This document shows, piece by piece, positions 30,906 to 43,044 of a DNA stretch of 64,000 nucleotides. The translations under genes and the position numbers were made by a program. Under the pieces are notes generated by a model. The model was not told the DNA's origin. It worked only from the letters and a program-made list of their open reading frames with translations, and did not search any database. Within the stretch, counting starts at the first letter, position 1. Each line of letters begins with the position of its first letter. This DNA is from Cylicocyclus nassatus (lineage: Eukaryota > Nematoda > Chromadorea > Rhabditida > Strongylidae), in NCBI GenBank assembly GCA_958299035.1, contig CATQJL010000112.1, positions 65,689,117 to 65,753,116 on the forward strand. Direction: 5' to 3'.

Positions 30906-33799
30906 CAGTGCTGGACAAAATTATAGGTCCACTCTAAAAAGTGCCATAACTTACTCTGTTGTCAATAAAATGTTCCAAAATTCGGTACAGCTGTGTGTTT
31001 ACCAGCCTACTATCAGTCATCAAAATGGGTCTCGTTTTCATCTGGTTATTCAAGAAAAAATTGAAAATTTTGAAAAAAGTAGGCTTGAAGGATGGACAAA
31101 ATTATAGGTCCACCTGGAGTTTTTACTGATTAAAGCACTTCTTAGCTCCCGAATTTCTTTAGTTAGGTGCACATCCAAAAACGTTAAACAGCTGCTTTAG
31201 GCCGGTATGCACGTACACCCCCGCGGGGAGGGGATGTGCGCTTAACCATTGAAATGATCCCCGCTGGGGATCCCCTCCCCTCCCCGCGCGAACCCCCGTA
31301 TGCACAAAGACAATATCGGACAAGGGATCTCCTGTGGGGAGGGGAAGTGAACCCCCTTATGCACAAGAGGGGATCAAGCGGGGAAATCACCTTGCTTTCA
31401 AATTTTCTATGAAAAACTCTTTTTCATTTGATATTTTGACTGCAACTCATCTTCATCTCCTCACTTACATAATTTAGGGTTGCGGAATGCGCGTATGCAG
31501 TGACTGCGCTCGGGGCACTAAAAATGATTTTTTCTACTCCCATTATGTTCCTGCTTTCTTGGATGCTGCCCACTTTCGCTCATGCCCCATTTCAGCGTAA
31601 AAATGTTGAACTATAAAAGTTGATGTGTCTCTGCAAGGGAATGGGTAGAAGACGTTATGCTGCCGAAAAGGGGGGGGGGGGGGTGCCGCGCGGACGCTCA
31701 AAGCAGTATTCTAACACATAATAGAAGCTGCGAATTGTGCCAGCTCTCCATAAACGCTGTAGCTATCAGCTGCATATCGTGCTTTATCCCAGGGGATTGA
31801 TCCCCAGCAGCCATCCCTGCTATGCACAAGGGGAACGCTGGGGAGGGGATCGCTCCCCAGGGGATTTCTACTCAGAAATAGGCAAATATGCTACTTTCTA
31901 GATTTTTTCAAGGCAGCTCATGTTAAAATAACAAGATAATGGCAACATGTCATGAAATATGAAAGTTACAATGTGTTTACTCAGCCTATATAGTTGAAAC
32001 TATTATGTTATATGAAAAATGCGCAAATTTTCTGAATGATCAAGAACTCCTACAAATAATCGAAATTGGCAGCTATCATTGCTCGGATTTTTTCTCAAGA
32101 GGCGAATATAAAAAGAAAGACAAATTGCAAGCCACAGGTCGCTGAGAGAAGAACCCGGCTTTCAAAGAAAATCCTCCATCAAAATGAACGAAATGCTTGG
32201 TAATGACTGAGCAAAACCAGAATATCCGCGTCTCTGGCATGATCTACACCATCGAACCCCTACTTCGTTGCAGGGGATGTCGATCCCCTCCCCCGCGTTA
32301 ATGAGTTGAATTCGCGCATACGGGGTTCGAGTGGGGGAAGGGAAGGGATCCCCTCCCCCCATTCGAACCCCGTATGCACTGGGGTTCGCTCGATCAATAC
32401 CTCTGAAGCCATTCACACCATCCCCGCCTAGGTGCATTGAAGGGGATCGCTCCCCTACCCTCTGTCATGGCGGGGTTCGGCGGAGGGGATCGTTCCCCTG
32501 GGGATCCAGCTCCCCTCCCCTCCCCAGCGGGGACGTACTTACATACGGGCCTTAATCAAGCTGTGTCATACCTTCAAAAAGAAATGATTATCTGCTTTTT
32601 TGCCTTGAAAATGCTTTCACATGTATTTCGCTCCACAAATCTGCATTGAATAAGAAATTCTGCAGTTTCTCAGCTGGATCGGAAGGGACGGGGTTTTATC
32701 TACCTTCTGGATGCTTTTTGACTTGAACATTGGGGAAAAATCCGACTTTTTGCTGCTGAAGCAAATCCGACATTGACAATACTGCAATCCTGAGCTCAAA
32801 TTTCTGCCTTCAAACTTCTTTTACGATGTTCTCAGAAGCACAAAGTAAAGTAAAGGCATTGTTTCTACGAAGGGGAGTCCGTACTCCATGGTTACAACTT
32901 TCTAGAGATCCTAGCATTCGAGTATAATTACTGAAATCACCCTGAGTAACTGATTACGAAAAGCACCAAAGCTATTTGTGGCTCCGATCAAAATTTTCAG
33001 AAGAATCATGTGCTAACATACACTACAAGCTGTATCCACTATCTAGTGAATAATCACTGTCAAAAATCTAAGTGAGGTAGCACTTGGCAAGTTATTTGGA
33101 TCTGCGTAGCACTATCACTACGTTGCACACACAACTCATGTTTCCAAAAAGAAGCAGGCAGCTTTGTGGACACTTGCGAGTATGGCGAACAGCTTTATTC
33201 ATGTGTAAAGAATGCTTCTACAATATCTTGAGGTTATAATGACAACGCATAAAGGGTTTCAGGGCAAAAACTGAGGCTTACTCTCCCGATTGAGTCGATG
33301 TCGGATTTGCATCAGCAGCAAAAAGTCGGATTTTTCCCCAATGTTCACGTCAAAAAGCATCCGGAAGATAGATAAAACCCCGTCCCTTCCGATCCAGCTG
33401 AGAAACTGCAGAATTTCTTACTTAACGCAGGTTTGTGGAGCGAATTACATGTGAAAGCATTTTCAGAGCAAAAAAGCAGATAATCATTTCTTTTTGGAGG
33501 TATGACACAGCTTGACTAAGCAGCTGTTTAACATTTTTGGATATGTAACCTTTGATTCAATTGACTTGGCACCATTAGGGCGGGGTTTTGTGATCTAATT
33601 GAGGCCGCTCGCGCCGCGACGCACCTGCGTCTCCCTCGCGCGAGTGCTCTCTGATCATTACCTAGCCTTAATTAGGTCACCGCCTTTGCCGATGCCAAGA
33701 CAGTTGAACCAAATGGTACCTAACTAAATAAATCCGGGAGCTAAGAAGTGTTTTAATCAGTAAAAACTCCAGGTGGACCTATAATTTTGTCCAGCACTG
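30906..33799. mobile_element. Tc1-like element with long inverted arms, interrupted by a nested MITE
   Basis: Ends CAGTGCTGGACAAAATTATA (30906) and its reverse complement ending 33799 are flanked by TA (30904-30905, 33800-33801), as for Tc1/mariner; CAGTGCTGG is the Tc1 tip. Without the nested insertion it is about 1.54 kb: two arms of roughly 0.5 kb (left 31088-31199 plus 32555-32795; right about 33290-33799) around a ~490 bp loop. The left tip is duplicated (30906 and 31092). No transposase frame is visible. Confidence 0.75.
31200..32551. mobile_element. Nested PIF/Harbinger-like GC-rich MITE
   Basis: Ends GGCCGGTATGCACGTACACC (31200) and, inverted, GGCCCGTATGTAAGTACGTC (ending 32551) are flanked by TTA (31197-31199, 32552-32554). 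The opposite arm of the host Tc1-like element shows the uninterrupted site (CAGCTGCTTAGTCAAGC), proving the insertion and its 3 bp duplication. The interior carries many GGGGAGGGGAT / ATCCCCTCCCC blocks in both orientations, a likely hairpin former. Confidence 0.75.
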
Positions 33800-34734
33800 T
33801 AGTAATAATTGCATGGAGCGCCCTGACAGGAGTCATGGTCCCGTTTAAGTTTACAGTCTATAATTCTGGGCATTAGTGCAGCTGCGCGTTGAAATTTCTG
33901 CTCCAAAAATCCCCATAACTCCCTTCCCAGAAAAACTTTGCAGATAGCGAGAGCAGAATCGGAATCAGCGCTCCATGTTTTGAAAGTCAGCTTACCTTTT
34001 GTGTGGAAACGCCATTTCGACCAAGTATCCTCCCCTTGTCAGAATCGCCTCGAACACTAAAACTGTTATCTGATAGAGAAGCGTTTGAGGGGAAAACCCG
34101 ATGATGTTTTGTTGGCAATCCTGCAACTGATAATCCGTCACAGCTCAAAAGCGTATATCAAATGCGTACTCGAGATTTCCGTTTCTCCCCCCCCCCCCCC
34201 CCCGAAAATATCTTGACTACCGCTGAAGGCTACGTACCTCAGCAATGAAGAATCTGAGGATCTTCGTAAATCACTACAGGCTAGCGTTTGCAATTCTTTT
34301 TTTGTATAGCTTGCAATAATAGTCACTTTTCAAAAAAAAGGAGCGAAAAATATCCAACAAAAATTACAGAATTGCCTGCCATTTCTGCTGGCAACAGTTT
34401 GGTTGGACTTTGGAACTCAGAATTCGTACCTCCGGGCCAGAAGATTCCGCGTACTTGGTCACTTCCCGCATCAGACAATCAGTACACTTGCTATTATATG
34501 TATCTACATTCATTTATGGCTGAAGATTGAAAAGGGAAAAATATGAATATGTTGCGTTTTTTGGGTTTCCTACCAAGTTTGATATTTCTCGGATATTAGG
34601 TTAGACCGGAAGTTATGTCGCTTCCAATCTGAAAAATTTGCAGCTGCTTGCTGGAACGTATACGCTTACAAGGGAAGCTTGTTTAGTCGAAATGGCCTTT
34701 CTAAATGAGATGTATACCTTGTTGAAGGACATAA

Positions 34735-35171
34735 AGGCAGTGTCCCGGCAGATTCGGGTTCTGGGGGATATACGTGTGGTGGGGTTCCTGGTCACCCCAT
34801 CGACCTCCAGGCGCACTCCGGCTGGGTGATGTTCCCCCTGGGCCGAGAAAATGGCCCTTGAACCGGCGCGCGCAACCTCAACTGGCGCGCGCTTGGACGG
34901 CCTTCCCCGCCTGTTCAGCGCGGGACCCCACGAGCGCTCTCCCCCATGATGCATGCTACCAAAGCAAGAATTACAGACGGCAGGATCTTCATCTGAGGAC
35001 CTCCCCCAACTTTCCTTTAAAAATCTCGTCCAAGCTGCTTTTCTGGAATTAGGAAAACGCCCCAAAATCGGCCTTTTCAGCGCGTTTAAAGCTCAAATTC
35101 GGATTCTACGTGGCGAAAAGGCCTAAAACATGCAAAAAGGTGGAGGTGCAAAATCTGCCGGGACACTGCCT
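34735..35171. mobile_element. GC-rich MITE inside duplicated block
   Basis: Ends AGGCAGTGTCCCGGCAGATT and, inverted, AGGCAGTGTCCCGGCAGATT (perfect 20 bp) enclose 437 bp with CCGGCGCGCGC motifs. ATAA lies at both borders. A nearby inverted sister segment (35470-35590) reads GGGCATAAATTGCTG across the site without the insert, supporting the borders. The 150-codon minus frame across it is compositional. Confidence 0.65.
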
Positions 35172-36103
35172 ATAAAACGCTGACTCCAAATCTGCCTTCC
35201 TTATCTGCAGACCCTTATGCACGAGAAGTTATGAGGGTTTTTTAGAGCCAAAAATTGGACATACATTTTTTGTAAAATGAGTTGCTAAAATTCTACTAGC
35301 CCTAATTATTGCAACCACTTGTGGTATATTTTTCATTTAAAAGCATTTTTCAAATAAAGTGCTCTGATGATTATCATTGCTCCATTGAAGAGCTAGAAAA
35401 AGTATTACGGCTATTTTTGTCCTACTTGCACATTCAATTTTTTGCTTCAATAACCGCCCATAGCTCCTCGTCCATTAACGCTCAGCAGATAAGAAAGGCA
35501 GATTTGGAATCAGCAATTTATGCCCTTTAATATGATATACGTCCCATCTAAAAAAGCCCACTTCGACTAAACATGCATTCCTTGTAAGAATAAATTTTAC
35601 CCGAAAGAAATAACCGTACTTGCTAATAACATGTTCGCTCCTTGACGACAAGGGACAACAAAGGTTAGAACTCAAATAGGGGGACCCCGACCTGTTCTGA
35701 AGAGAGCCGTTAGAAATCTGAATTGCCGTAGAAAGTCTGAAAACATGTTTCAAACAAAAAACGTAAGCTGCTCTTTTTTAACATGCAAAGTTCATGTTGG
35801 TCGAGTTTTTCCTGCATTTCCGAGAAAATGCAAAAAACACCAAAAATTATGTGCTTGCATTTTTTTTTGTTAGAAAGAGCAATTTGCGTAGATTGTAACA
35901 AACATATTTCTAAACTTTTCTGCGGTGTTTCAAATTTTTGACAATTTATTCTATACTAGCAACAGCTTAAGTGCCCATATTTGCTCTGCCGCTCTAGCGT
36001 AAAAAAACGTGCGTGCATCAACTACAGGAGTGAGCTGTTTCATTGCAAGCACAAAAAATGAAATGATTCGTATATATCCCTGAATATTTGTTTCACAGAA
36101 TTC

Positions 36104-36841
36104 TTATTTTCCTTTCTTGATGAGAGACTCGATTGGAACATTGCCGCCCTTCGCACATCTTGAGCAAACGCACGTCTTACGTCCTTTTCTGTTCTTGCAG
36201 TATCCAGTTCCACAATTCTGCAATTAGCCATGTTTATGAAATGCTGGTTTCAAGTTATTGAGAAATTATGATCTACCAGATCAATGTTAGTCACCTTAGT
36301 GAAAAAATCCTTGTTAGGCGAAAAAAGTCAGTTTGGAATGCAGCCTTTTTTCAATCTCGCCAATTTTTTTTTGTCGGATGGAAACACAAATTTCTACTTT
36401 TTGACTTCGAGTTATGAGCCTGCAGTTCAATATAAGTAGAAATCACCATTTTCTCTGCTAAGTCGTCAAGGCAAAAACTAGTTGTTGTCAATTTTTCAGA
36501 AAATCACAGTGAAGCAGTTGAGGACCGAAGGGAAGAACTTTTTGTTACCACGCATCAAGTGCTCAGATTAATGATATTGAATTTGAGTATCTCAAACTTT
36601 ATCTAGCTTGCTTCCTTTTAAAACTAGGGCTAATGCACAAAGTGTTAGACGCCCGTCTCACTTGCTATTTGTTTTCTTCCCTTGATTAGGTTACCTGAAC
36701 ACTGCATGATGTTATACAAGCTGCTCGAGCAGCTTTGGCGAGAATTGGCGTATCCATCCTTGCACATGTGGTGAGGTGGACTAGAGTGCTGGCCGAACCG
36801 AGAAGGGCAAATAGCACAGTGCACAGAAGAAGATTGTTCAT
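36104..36841 (-). CDS. abf: ASABF-type (CS-alpha-beta) antimicrobial peptide, copy B
   Basis: Two exons, 36695-36841 and 36104-36217, give 86 residues. An N-terminal signal peptide (MNNLLLCTVLFALLGSAS, about residues 1-20) is followed by a mature region with eight cysteines in the ASABF pattern: TCARMD, AACITSC, NCGTGYC and TCVCSRC. It ends in a Lys-rich KKGK tail. Founding members are Ascaris ASABF and C. elegans ABF-1/-2, secreted peptides active against bacteria. The intron falls just before NCGTG. An AATTTAG acceptor 5 nt before the ATG suggests trans-splicing. All residues expected for the fold are present, so I call it functional. Confidence 0.88.
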
Positions 36842-36992
36842 TTTTAGCTAAATTGTCGATAATTGTAAATGACTATCAGATGGGATTTTATGACCGTGAG
36901 AAGAAAAGGGCATAATTTCCAACTGAAATGCAAATGTGAAAGGATAAACTGCTGTCTGGTAGAGCTGGTTATGCTTGACCTGTACTCGCGAC

Positions 36993-36999
36993 ATTTATA
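36993..36999 (-). promoter_or_regulatory. TATA-like element upstream of abf copy B
   Basis: CTATAAATG on the minus strand, about 152 nt before the start codon. The same spacing and sequence recur at copy C (44186-44192) and are altered at dead copy A. An AGGATAAAC GATA-type site lies between it and the gene. Function is inferred only. Confidence 0.3.
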
Positions 37000-38689
37000 G
37001 GCTGATTTACGCCCTCAAAAACTTGTGAGTAGGCTGTGTAAATAATCTACCGTGACTGGAACGCGATTTCTACGTCCACTTGCGGCATACTCGCAGCGTT
37101 GGCCTTTGAAAACATTGGGACGATTGGACTTATCTTATATTTTGGTCGCATAATGTGGGTTATCAAGTTTCGTACTGTATGTATTGCTCTATTTCCACAG
37201 AGGACCACCGTGCCCGAATCCCCGGGCATAGTTCACAAGATTTGGCAACGTGCCAAATGTTTTCGAAATCTAAAAACGGCAGACTGCAAGTGTATACATG
37301 CACGTATAATTTTCGCAGATTAATAGGATGCCCTATCTACTGTACACTCGGATTGCGCTTAAGATGCATTATGAATATTGGGACAACGCATCGCGTCGAC
37401 TGAAATACCGTGCAAATCCAATCTGACAGTAACAGCTGTTGAATGCGCATTTTTCGACAATCATATTTGCCCGAACAAAAGATGAGCGACTGTAGATTAC
37501 CCTTATTCTGGGTTCATTACCGATTCTCATGTTCCGAAACTGTTCCGACAGTTTCCGCACTGTGCTGGAACTGTTCCGAAACTGTGCTGCATGCGCTGCA
37601 ACCGCCCCACACGCGTTTTGAACGGCGGGAGTTGGGGAATTTTGACCGTTTTCAACGTTTTTCCTTCCAGATTTCTCTCATTTTGGCCTTATTCCTCTAC
37701 TCCGCTTCCCTTTTTGATCAGTAGAGATTCAAACCCGAAGGGGGTTCAAAAATTAGCGTTTTTCTGTTCTGTCCGACAAAATGTCTGTTCTTGCGCTCGT
37801 CCATTCTCGCTTCGTTTTCTTTTAGCACAAGCCTATTCCATTTGTCCCAGGAAGCCGCTGCAGAAGTTTCCGCAGGCTCTGCTCGAATTAGGACATGCGA
37901 ACATTCTGAAAATGCGGAAATGGAAATTTTGCTTTTGATTTTTGATGAGTTCCGTTTTTGGACATTCTCAGCCCCTTTCCTTTTTCCATAGCGTTGCTTC
38001 TCCGTTCTCTCTTCTACCCCGCTTCTCCCAGTGAAGAGGAAAACTGCGAACTTGAAGCGGGGCTCGAACAACTTTGTTTTCCATGTATCCTGCAGATGGT
38101 CTTCGTGCGCTCGTCCATATTCTCTTCCATTTTTGCTGTTTTTACTTCATGTGGTCTAGAGACTTTTTATTTCCTTTTCAATACAGATGCGAAAATACGC
38201 AGTACCTTCCTGGAACACATGAAGTAGGTTTGAACAAAAGTAGCGAAGAGAGAATAAACGAGCGCACGAAGACCCATCTTCCCGGATGCATAGAGCAGAG
38301 CGTTAAATTCTCAACCCCGCTTCAAGTTCACAACTTTTCTCATCTTCCCAGTCAGTATCAATCCTCTGGAACTAAAATCTGATGTCAAGGTCAAAGAAGT
38401 CTTTGATGACGAAGATGTTTTGGATATCATCAGCCGCTCTGGCAAAAATCGTTTTGCATCCACAACCAGTGAGCTTTTTCTCGTCAGTTTTGGTATATCA
38501 AAAGTTTCTCCTTTTTTTAAAGTAACCTGTACTCTGTTTCCTTCCTGAAAAAGAGGCGGATGCTAGCCGTTGGACCAGAGCACGTTTAGAATAATGACGA
38601 GACAGTGACGACGTGCTTCAGCGGGCTGAGCCATAATCGCCGACATTGTGATTTTTTGGTGTTTGTTCGTTAGCTCTCCTTGAAGAAGT

Positions 38690-39720
38690 CTTTTGCTAAT
38701 CTTCAAGTACCTTAGAGCTGGTTTCAACTAAGTTCACACTATGGAGCGAATCAGAAACCGCTCTCACGGTAGGTTTACGGTAGAAGCTGCGAGGAGACTT
38801 TCAAGTAAATAAGGGCCTATTTTACATTTAAAAGAAAACCAGAGAAGCTAAAAACTTCCACACTAGTTAAGTCCGAGTTACTAATTTTAATTATGAAACT
38901 CGCACTTGGCCGTGATGCTTTTTTTCTCCGTTATGCAAGATATACTGCGAAAGTCGATTTTTCGATTACACTACACAAAATTTACAGAAATTACAGAAAT
39001 TACTTAAAGGAATCTGATTACGCTTTTTGAAAGCTCTGAAAATTCCGGACTGTTGTGTAATGAAATCAGCTTGCATGAAACCTTAAAGGTAGCGATACGG
39101 CAGAATGATAATTTGGGATATTCATCGCTCTCGGTTCCCCTAGACGAGCTACGTCCAAGATTGTGCTTTGCAGCTTCAAAAGATGTCGGTAATTCGCCTT
39201 TCCCGACGTGAAAATGCTATTTGGGCGGACCGCGTATCCTGCTTTCTAGAGCGCTATTGGCTTATGAGTGGAGACACCGTACCTACCGTACCCACGAGCC
39301 AATCGCGCTCGAGGAGAGGAATACGTCGTCCGCTCAAATAGCACTTTTCACTTTTGGAAAAGCGGGTTATTGATATCTCTTGAAGCTGCAAAGCACAGTC
39401 TTGGACTTAGCTCATCCAGGGGAACCGAGAGCGATGAAGATCCAAAATTTGTCATTCTGCGAGCCGCTGCCTTTGATAGACGATTTCTTTACATTATTTT
39501 GAAAATTTTCTGCTCAAACGGCCTATCCCACAGTGGCGCCACTTGCTGCGAGTTTCTACCGTAACCACAGTGTAATAAAGAGCGAACAGTGCTTCTCTTC
39601 ATACTTCAAATCTAAGTTGAAGGCAGTTCTACAAAACGGTACCTAAGGTAGGCAAAAAACTTCTTAGGAGGAGAGATATTTGATTAAACAGTGTGTACAT
39701 ACTTTTAAAACACTCTGTAT
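38690..39720. repeat. Inverted-repeat region of a dispersed ACAGTGT...CAAAAA family
   Basis: Segments such as GAGCTGGTTTCAACTAAG (38714) and TTGAAGGCAGTTCTACAAAA (39616) are inverted relatives. The same core appears near 44495-44900 and 59500-60095, where the outer tip reads GTGTCCCAAAAAATTTGC or, inverted, TGTCTCAAAAAATGTGC. This is probably a mariner-type palindromic family; ends are not securely placed. Confidence 0.4.
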
Positions 39721-40117
39721 AACAATTCGCGTTTGCAGTCTAGGTGAGGTTGGCTGACTACTCAATTTCCTAGATGTACGCTGAATTGCATGTATTTAGC
39801 GTCCCACATCGGATCGCGATCCCAGGTGGCACCCACAAACTATGGGCTAGTAGATCTGTCGCTTATATGATGTCCACTAATTGTGGTGAACTTGAAGAAT
39901 TTCCTTTTATTTGGTTCTTTTAAAAGATATTTTCCCTGATTTTTTCCGACACCGAAACCCACTTTTCTAATTCATACCGCAAAGCAGCGTAAAGACATGT
40001 CCCGTATATCGTAGGTCGCTTTGGATGAGCTCTGTCTCAGATTACCCCCCCCCTTCCCCACATTCTAAGTTAAAGGCTACGTCCAAGCAACTTGAGAGTG
40101 GCAAGATTTCAATTCTA

Positions 40118-41063
40118 TTAGGTTGTTACATAAGTCTTGTTACACTTTACTTCTTACGGCGATAAGTCAAGCACCTCACATTCTTTACAGGGCTCCAGGG
40201 CACCAATCGATAGAGCAAAGCAAGCTCTACAAGATAGTGTGCAAAAGTGCGCACGAACTTCGACCCACTATAAGTTTGCATCCAAAATCTGAGTCGTACT
40301 GAAGGCTCAAAAATCACGAAAAAGTCATATCTTTGCTCAAAAAAATTCTAGAAATTTCTAACTTGCTCATAAAAATTGCACACTATATCAGACACTCATA
40401 TGTACCGTTGCTGTATCTCTTCCTCATCTAGAAATCGAGAAAACGAAAATTTTCTTGTTCTTACAAAAAGCAAGCTATGCTGCTTCTATTTATGTAGTTG
40501 TATACTAAAAGCCCTTAGAAGTATAAACGTAAATTTTCAACTTTCCAGAAGCCCTAATTTTCAAATACCGAACTTTGCTTTTTTCGCTTGGGTGTTCAAT
40601 GCTAAATTGGGTGATTTTCGAAAACTAGGGATTCTAAAAAGCAGAAAATTTACGGTTATACTTTTAAGGGCTTGTAGTATACAGCTACATAAATAGAAAC
40701 AGCATAGCTTCGTTTTTGTAAAAACATGAAAATTTTCGTTTTTTCGATTTCTAGATGAGGAAGAAATACAGCAATGGTACATATGAGTGTCTGATACAGT
40801 GTGCAATTTTTATGTGCAAATTGGAAATTTGTAGAATTTTTTGGGCTCAGATATGAATTTTTCGTGAATTTTGAGCCTTTAGTACGACTCAGATTTTGGA
40901 TGCAAACTCATAGCGGGTCGAAGTTGGTGCGCACTTTTGCACACTGTCTTGTAGAGTTTGCTTTGGTTTATCGAATGCTACCCTGTAGCCCTGTAAAGAA
41001 TGTGAGGTGCTTAACTTATCGCCGTAAGAAGTAAAGTGTAACAAGACTTATGTAACAACCTAA
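40118..41063. mobile_element. 946-bp mariner-type palindromic MITE
   Basis: Ends TTAGGTTGTTACATAAGTCT (40118) and its reverse complement ending 41063 are flanked by TA. The two halves are near-complete inverted copies meeting near 40595, so the element is almost wholly palindromic. The TTAGGTTGTxxCATAAGT tip is mariner-like. A related tip with TA starts at 58461. No coding capacity. Confidence 0.75.
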
Positions 41064-43044
41064 TATATAGTAGCGAAGCCTCGAACGAAGTTCCCAAGTC
41101 CCGCTGTAAAAGATGGATTCCAAAGCGGGAAAATAGCTCCAGAAATTAGACGCGGCCAAGATTGCTCCGCCCATCAACATGGGCGGAGCCATCTTAGCCG
41201 CTTAGCCTCTGAAAATAAAGAGCTGGAAAGTGATATCGGGTGGATAAAAATAATGAAAATCTTGTAAATATAATGAATGGCGAATTACTGACAATTTAAA
41301 TTACAGAGTCTAATTTTGGACTTGTTATCTTAGACCACTCACGCTGATGGGCGGAGCCACCTTGACCACCTTTATCTTCTGGAGCGATTTCCTTGCTTTG
41401 AAATCCATCTTTTGCAGGGGGAGTTGTGCGATCATTTAGTTAGGGGCTCCGCTATCATACACCATTGAAGCCGAACACCCACAATTTGACTGGACAGTGC
41501 TTTAACAACATGTGCCGGTCACCCTATACCGTCTTCGAAACCACCACATAGTTCTTTAATAAATGACGGGGCCATGCTAATTGTATTTTCCCTGCGTAGC
41601 AGGATTTGCTTGTAGAGCGTGGTGGAACGAAGGCTGGTAGAATTAAACGGTGATTGACTTACTTCTGCGAACCGATTGCAGCTATAAATTGCTCTGTGAG
41701 TTTTGATTCATAGCGTAGGCACATAAATTTATACTGCTGCTTTTTGAGTTGTGTTCATTGATTGTTACGGCTATCTACAAATCAGATAAATATTGCTATT
41801 TCTCAATATTGTCTGGGTAGAAGGTCATTTCGATTAAAATCATTTACGTTTTCGGGAGCAAGTGCTTTAGGGTTTTGCTAGATCATGTACTTGTATCGGC
41901 TGGGCCAGCGCGCAGATTCATCAAACGGCAGTCCCAAACCGCTCAGCGACAATTCATTCTATACTTATTATTGTTAGAATCGCCTCGAACCCTAAAAACT
42001 ATCATCTGTTAGACAAGCACTTGGAGCAAAAAACCCGGTGATTTTTTTTGGCAATGCCCGCAACCGATAGTCCGTCAGATAAAAGCGTATATCAGAGGCG
42101 TACCTGAGATTTCCGTTTTCCTTCCCCCCCCCCCCTTGAAAATATCTTGACTGCCGTTGAAGGCTACATACCTAAGCAATGAAAAAACTGAGGATTTTCG
42201 TAAATCACTACAGGCTAGCGTTTGCAAATATTCTTTTTTGTATAGCTTGCAATAATAGTCACCAAAAAAAAAGAACGACAAATATATGCAATTAAAATTA
42301 CAGATTTGCCTGCCATTTTCATTGGCGACAGTTCGGCTGAACTTCGGAACTAAACAAAAATTGGACCTCCATCCAAAAAGATTCTGCGTACTTGGTCACT
42401 CCCCGCATCAGACAATCATATGCACTGTACATTTATTTATGGCTGAATATTGAAAAGGGTCAAAAATAAAAATATATTGCGTTTTCTGGGTTTTTTATGC
42501 TAAATATGATATTAGTCGGATATTAGGTTGACCGGAAGTTATGTTGCTTCCAATTTAAAAAATTCGCAGCTGCTCGCTGTAGACGCTAAAAGGTAAAATC
42601 AAATAGGGAAATACTATCCGACCTCTTGATATTCTGGAATGATTCGTCAAAAATCTGGAACGCTGCCGAAAAATCTGCTTTTTTTTAGCATGCGTTAACA
42701 TACCAACTTTGACCTTTATTGACATGTTTGAAAGAGCTTTTCCTGCATTTTCGAAAAATTGCACAAAACAGCAAAAATCATTTTTTAGCATTTTTCTTCT
42801 GTTAAAAAGAGCCGTTTGCGTAGATTGTAACAATGCCATTTTCAGATTTTTCTGCAGCGTATCAATTTTCGAGAATTTATTCCAGAGTATCAACAGCTTA
42901 AGTGCTATTTGCCCTGCCGCGCTAGCGCAGAGTGCATCAAGAGGAGGAACTGTTTATGAACAGGAGTGAACTGTTTATTATGATTGCAAGCACAGAACAT
43001 GAAATGGAGCATACATTTCCCTGAATATTTGGTTCACAAAATTT

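Larger units (their letters stand above)
34020..37150. repeat. Duplicated block carrying abf copy B (paralogous to 41970-44340)
   Basis: Shared landmarks in the same order: AATCGCCTCGAAC near 34030 and 41975; a C tract followed by GAAAATATCTTGACT near 34200 and 42140; TTTCCTTTCTTGATGAG near 36110 and 43050; AATAATCTACCGTGACTG near 37040 and 44240. The abf copy A region (29980-30780) shares the second half. Length differences come from later insertions such as 34735-35171. Confidence 0.7.
38364..41713 (+). pseudogene. Degenerate second copy of HYPK
   Basis: 38364-38468 matches HYPK exon 2 and its donor (shared GTCAAGGTCAAAGAAGTC and CATCCACAACCAGTGAG) but lacks two bases at GATATCATC, shifting the frame. 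41616-41713 matches exon 4 with its acceptor and 3' flank (CATAGCGTAGG) but has a ~17 bp insertion bringing a stop. Exon 3 is missing by a deletion between GCAGGAT and TTGCT near 41602; exon 1 is not seen. The intron flank near 38600 lacks the 3.3-kb element present in the intact gene. Confidence 0.8.

Noticed and set aside
34613..35065. Minus-strand frame of 150 codons
   Set aside because: It spans a GC-rich MITE (34735-35171) and its flanks; the reading frame ends in unrelated repeat DNA.
36040..36231. MANCRIVELDTARTEK-type frame and its counterparts at 30 and 43 kb as the gene product
   Set aside because: Another frame of the same exon gives the conserved NCGTGYC...TCVCSRC defensin core with matching signal-peptide exon, so the longer frame is a shadow.
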